Source: an uncultured Eubacteriales bacterium
GTDB lineage: Bacteria; Bacillota; Clostridia; Oscillospirales; Butyricicoccaceae
Length of the DNA stretch: 64,000 nucleotides
NCBI GenBank assembly: GCA_910585875.1
Contig: CAJUIK010000003.1
Span: 4,444-68,443, forward strand
Direction: 5' to 3'
The first letter of the stretch is position 1. Every line of letters begins with the position of its first letter. Made by a program: the position numbers and the translations under genes. This document shows positions 61,384 through 64,000 of the stretch, piece by piece. The notes beneath the pieces were generated by a model. That model had not been told where the DNA came from and made no database searches. It saw nothing but the letters and a program-made list of their open reading frames with translations.

Positions 61384-62976
61384 ATGAGCAAGAAACTGCG
61401 CGCGCTCAGCCTGCTGCTGGTTCTGGTAATGGCTTTTGGCCTGTTTGCCGGATGCAGCAAGGACGAGCCTGCCGACGACAAGGGCGATCAGCCCAGCGGC
61501 AGCGACGACGCCAACAAACCCACAGACGATAAGCCTTCTGAAGGCGACGCCGCCGGCAAGGACAGTATCGTCATCGCCACCATGGGCGAAACCCCTTCCC
61601 TGTCCCCTGTGGAGCACAACGCCGTGGCCGGCGACTATATGAACGGTCTGACGTACGCCACGCTGTTCCGCAGCAATCTGGATACGCTGGAACCCGAACC
61701 CTATCTGGTGGAAAGCTATGAGAACGTCAGCGATACTGAGTGGCAGTTTAAGCTGAAGGAAGGCGTTAAGTTCCATAACGGCGAAACCATGACGGCGGAA
61801 GACGTCGTGGCCTCCATCCAGTGGGCCCAAGGCTACGCCGAGGTCAGTTTGTATAACAACGACATTGTCTCTATCGAGGCTGTGGACGACCTGACGTTTA
61901 AAATTACAACGGAAGGCCCGGACGCTATGCTGCTGAGCAACCTGTGCCACCATGGCAACGCTGTGGTGCCCAAGGCCCTGATCGACAGCAACCACGATTT
62001 CAACACCGATCCCATCGGCGCCGGCCCCTACAAGCTGGTCAAGTGGAACCGGGGCGACAGCTTGGAATTTGAGGCGTTTGAGGATTATTTCCTGGGCGCC
62101 CCCGCTATCAAGCACATGACTTGGAAGATCATCCCTGAAGGCTCCTCCCGGACCATCGCCCTGGAAGCCGGCGAGATTGACTTCATCATCGAAGTAGAGG
62201 CTATGGACGGCGACCGGCTGAAGGAAAACAGCAACGTTGAAGTGATCGAATACAACGACACCAGCCTGTCTTGGCTGATGCTGAACAATGAGAAGCCCGG
62301 TTTGGACAATCAGGATGTGCGCCACGCTATCAACGCCGCTATCGACAAGGAAAGCGTTGTCATGGTTGCCTATAACGGGATGGCTTCCCCGGCTCTGAGC
62401 CAGATGCCCATGAACTTTGAGGGCGCCACAGAAGAGAATGCCGACGTCTACGATGTGGAAAAGGCCAAAGAATGGATGGACAAGTCTGGCGTGGACCCTG
62501 CTTCCGTCCAGCTGAGCATCATCTGCTCCGACGACACGAAGAAAAGGGCTGGCGAAGTAATTCAGGCCAATCTGAAGGAAATCGGCATCGACGCCCAGAT
62601 TGAGAGCATGGACCTGGCCACTTATCTGTCCGTTACGGCCGAAGGGAATTTCACCGCCTCTATCGGCGGCTATTCCTCCAGCAATCTGCTGAGCTATGTG
62701 GTGGGCGTGTACCACTCCAGCTCCATCAACGCCTCCAACAAGACCCGCTTGGTGGACGCCAAGGTAGACGAGCTGATCGATAAGGCCAAAGTTACCCTGG
62801 ATCCAGCGGAGCGCAAAGGAATCATGGAAGAGCTGTCCGCCCGCCTGAACGAGCTGTGCTCCCAGGCTCCTCTGTATCAGCCCCTGACTCTGCGGGCTTA
62901 TAAGAAGGGCTTGCAGAACGTCAAGGTCAGCGACGCCGGCGGCATCCGTTGGGCAGATATTTCCTGGGCTGCATAA
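61384..62976 (+). CDS. Array SBP A8: family 5 substrate-binding lipoprotein, mosaic
   Basis: 530 residues; same ribosome site and leader end as A7. The N-terminal half matches A7 (linker, SPVEHNAVAGDYMNGLTYAT, DVVASIQWAQG). The middle matches A1 (LSQMPMNFEGA; AQIESMDLATYLSV; GGYSSSNLL). The C-terminus matches A6 (GLQNVKVSDAGGIRWADISW). Own pocket segment YNDTSLSWLML. This looks like a recombinant of several array members. Confidence 0.94.
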   Translation: MSKKLRALSLLLVLVMAFGLFAGCSKDEPADDKGDQPSGSDDANKPTDDKPSEGDAAGKDSIVIATMGETPSLSPVEHNAVAGDYMNGLTYATLFRSNLDTLEPEPYLVESYENVSDTEWQFKLKEGVKFHNGETMTAEDVVASIQWAQGYAEVSLYNNDIVSIEAVDDLTFKITTEGPDAMLLSNLCHHGNAVVPKALIDSNHDFNTDPIGAGPYKLVKWNRGDSLEFEAFEDYFLGAPAIKHMTWKIIPEGSSRTIALEAGEIDFIIEVEAMDGDRLKENSNVEVIEYNDTSLSWLMLNNEKPGLDNQDVRHAINAAIDKESVVMVAYNGMASPALSQMPMNFEGATEENADVYDVEKAKEWMDKSGVDPASVQLSIICSDDTKKRAGEVIQANLKEIGIDAQIESMDLATYLSVTAEGNFTASIGGYSSSNLLSYVVGVYHSSSINASNKTRLVDAKVDELIDKAKVTLDPAERKGIMEELSARLNELCSQAPLYQPLTLRAYKKGLQNVKVSDAGGIRWADISWAA

Positions 62977-63022
62977 TTTACCCAGAGCTTTAGAGCTTTT
63001 TGAGGGAAAAACCGAAAACTTC

Positions 63023-63055
63023 AACCCCCTGCGGTTCGCCGCAGGGGGTTGTTTT
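63023..63055 (+). terminator. Terminator of A8
   Basis: AACCCCCTGCGG-TTCG-CCGCAGGGGGTT then GTTTT. Confidence 0.85.
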
Positions 63056-63096
63056 GCGCAGAGATAAAATTTCTTCAAAAACCGGTGAAAAAACTC

Positions 63097-63125
63097 TTGC
63101 CAAAACGATGGAGAGAGGGTATAAT
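63097..63125 (+). promoter_or_regulatory. Promoter of array SBP A9
   Basis: TTGCCA (63097-63102), 17-bp spacer, TATAAT (63120-63125). Confidence 0.75.
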
Positions 63126-63207
63126 AAATTCATAAAAATTCATACGAAAGAATAAATATGCTTTATTCCGAAGACGTATGAGGAAATTATATGAGGTGGA
63201 AACGAAT

Positions 63208-64000
63208 ATGAACAAGAAACTGCGGACGCTCAGCCTGCTGCTGGTTCTGGCCATGATATTCGGCCTGTCCGCCGGCTGCTCCAAGGATGCGGAGCCGGGC
63301 GGCCAAGAGCCGGCCGACAAAGACCAAACCCAGCAGCCCGGCCAGCCAGAAGACCAGGACGGGGAAAGCCAGCCCAGTCAGGCCAAGGATAGCATCGTCA
63401 TTGCCACGGCCAATGAGACGCCGTCCCTCTCCTCGGTGGACCACAACGCCACTGCCGGCAACTACATGAACCTGCTGACTTACAGCACGCTGTTCCGCAC
63501 CAATATGGATCTGGAGCCCGAGCCTTATCTGGTGGAGAGCTATCAGAACCTCAGCGACACGCTGTGGGAGTTCAAGCTGAAATCCGGCGTCAAATACCAT
63601 AACGGAGAAACTATGACAGCTGAAGACGTCAAGGCTTCCATCGAATGGAGCAAAGACCACCCCGAAGTCAACCTGTATAGCCGGGATATTGTCAATATCA
63701 ACGTGGTGGACGAGCTGACCATCCAGATGGAAACCGCCGAACCCAACGCCCTGATGCTGCACAACTTGGCCCATCATGGCAACGCCGTCGTTCCCAAGGC
63801 CTTGATTGACAGCGGCCACGATTTTGGCACGGATCCCATTGGCTCCGGCCCTTATAAGCTGGTGCAGTGGAACCGGGGCGACAGCCTGGAATTCGAGGCT
63901 TTTGAAGACTTTTTCCTGGGCGTTCCCGAGCTGAAGCACATCACCTGGAAGGTGATCCCCGAAGGATCTTCCCGGACCATCGCCCTGGAGGCCGGGGCGG
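63208..64000 (+). CDS. Array SBP A9: family 5 substrate-binding lipoprotein (partial, cut by right edge)
   Basis: The first 264 codons are present. ATG 63208 follows ATGAGGTGG. Lipobox LSAGCSK and a Gln/Pro/Glu-rich linker unlike the other members. SBP body: IATANETPSLSSVDHNATAG (like A1 and A4), KSGVKYHNGETMTAEDVKAS (like A5), then LHNLAHHGNAVVPKAL. The reading is open as far as IPEGSSRTIALEAG at the window end. The array may continue beyond the edge. Confidence 0.92.
   Translation, partial: MNKKLRTLSLLLVLAMIFGLSAGCSKDAEPGGQEPADKDQTQQPGQPEDQDGESQPSQAKDSIVIATANETPSLSSVDHNATAGNYMNLLTYSTLFRTNMDLEPEPYLVESYQNLSDTLWEFKLKSGVKYHNGETMTAEDVKASIEWSKDHPEVNLYSRDIVNINVVDELTIQMETAEPNALMLHNLAHHGNAVVPKALIDSGHDFGTDPIGSGPYKLVQWNRGDSLEFEAFEDFFLGVPELKHITWKVIPEGSSRTIALEAGA

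Noticed and set aside
61276..63078. Very long open frames on the strand opposite the array SBPs (also 42659-44437, 53243-54910, 56917-58659, 59176-60555)
   Set aside because: They mirror the SBP genes codon for codon, an effect of GC-rich third positions, and have no ribosome sites or recognisable domains.
42752..64000. Integron-like gene-cassette array
   Set aside because: No integrase and no attC-type sites; the repeated units are homologous genes with promoters, so tandem duplication explains them.

Overview
The window looks like chromosomal DNA of a GC-rich Clostridia bacterium (Eubacteriales, probably an anaerobic gut commensal). The evidence is the set of DUF1836, DUF4364, DUF3048 and DUF6273 proteins, a T-box leader, BlaI/M56 and RpiR regulators, AAGGAGG-type ribosome binding sites, sigma-A-type promoters and hairpin/U-run terminators. 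I cannot name the genus. There is no phage, transposase, integrase or CRISPR array. Most of the window is dense housekeeping and accessory sequence; the last third is not ordinary.

1-23 kb. The left edge cuts a leftward EndoQ-type PHP nuclease fused to a UvrD helicase. Then come tRNA-Arg(ACG), a hybrid sensor kinase translationally linked to a solute-binding lipoprotein without any permease, and a leftward NfeD/flotillin membrane-microdomain pair whose NfeD carries calcium-binding-like DxDGDG motifs. Next are a DUF1836 regulator, a PMCA-type Ca2+ ATPase, a BlaI/M56 sensor pair whose M56 protein ends in helical repeats instead of a penicillin sensor, an MBL hydrolase, a four-gene rightward run (GrpB, unknown, metallophosphoesterase, ADP-ribosylglycohydrolase), an MGMT-like protein, a GNAT acetyltransferase and a BilS-like flavodoxin. 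BrnQ follows, preceded by an unusual array of hairpins built on a duplicated 71-bp unit.

23-42 kb. An RpiR regulator faces a complete peptide-type ABC operon (SBP, two permeases, two ATPases). Two near-perfect 26-bp palindromes flank the operon promoter and are probable operators. Then come a YhfC-type intramembrane protease, a FapA/DUF342 protein, two divergent small HTH regulators, tRNA-Ala(GGC), and a metNIQ methionine importer under a T-box with a visible Met (ATG) specifier. Several cell-envelope or uncharacterised genes follow (DUF6273, DUF3048 lipoprotein, DUF4364, DUF3298/RsiV-like, and a signal-peptidase-like protein without its catalytic motif).

42-64 kb. This is the most striking region. 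A second peptide/nickel-type ABC transporter (one DppB, DppC, DppD and DppF set, 44.9-48.7 kb) is surrounded by nine paralogous family-5 substrate-binding lipoproteins, one before it and eight after it, the last cut by the right edge. They are called A1-A9 here. Eight of the nine, and dppB itself, have their own promoter of the same form (TTGNNN, exactly 17 bp, TATAAT). A hairpin follows every complete gene, and most have a clear U-run. Many leaders share an 8-mer TTGTGCAA/TTGCACAA, which also occurs in the control region of the first peptide operon. The proteins keep a nearly invariant core but differ in presumed pocket segments, and A6 and A8 look mosaic. The best reading is one transport engine served by a recombining library of separately transcribed receptors, which would allow broad or switchable substrate capture. 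Ligands and switching are inference.
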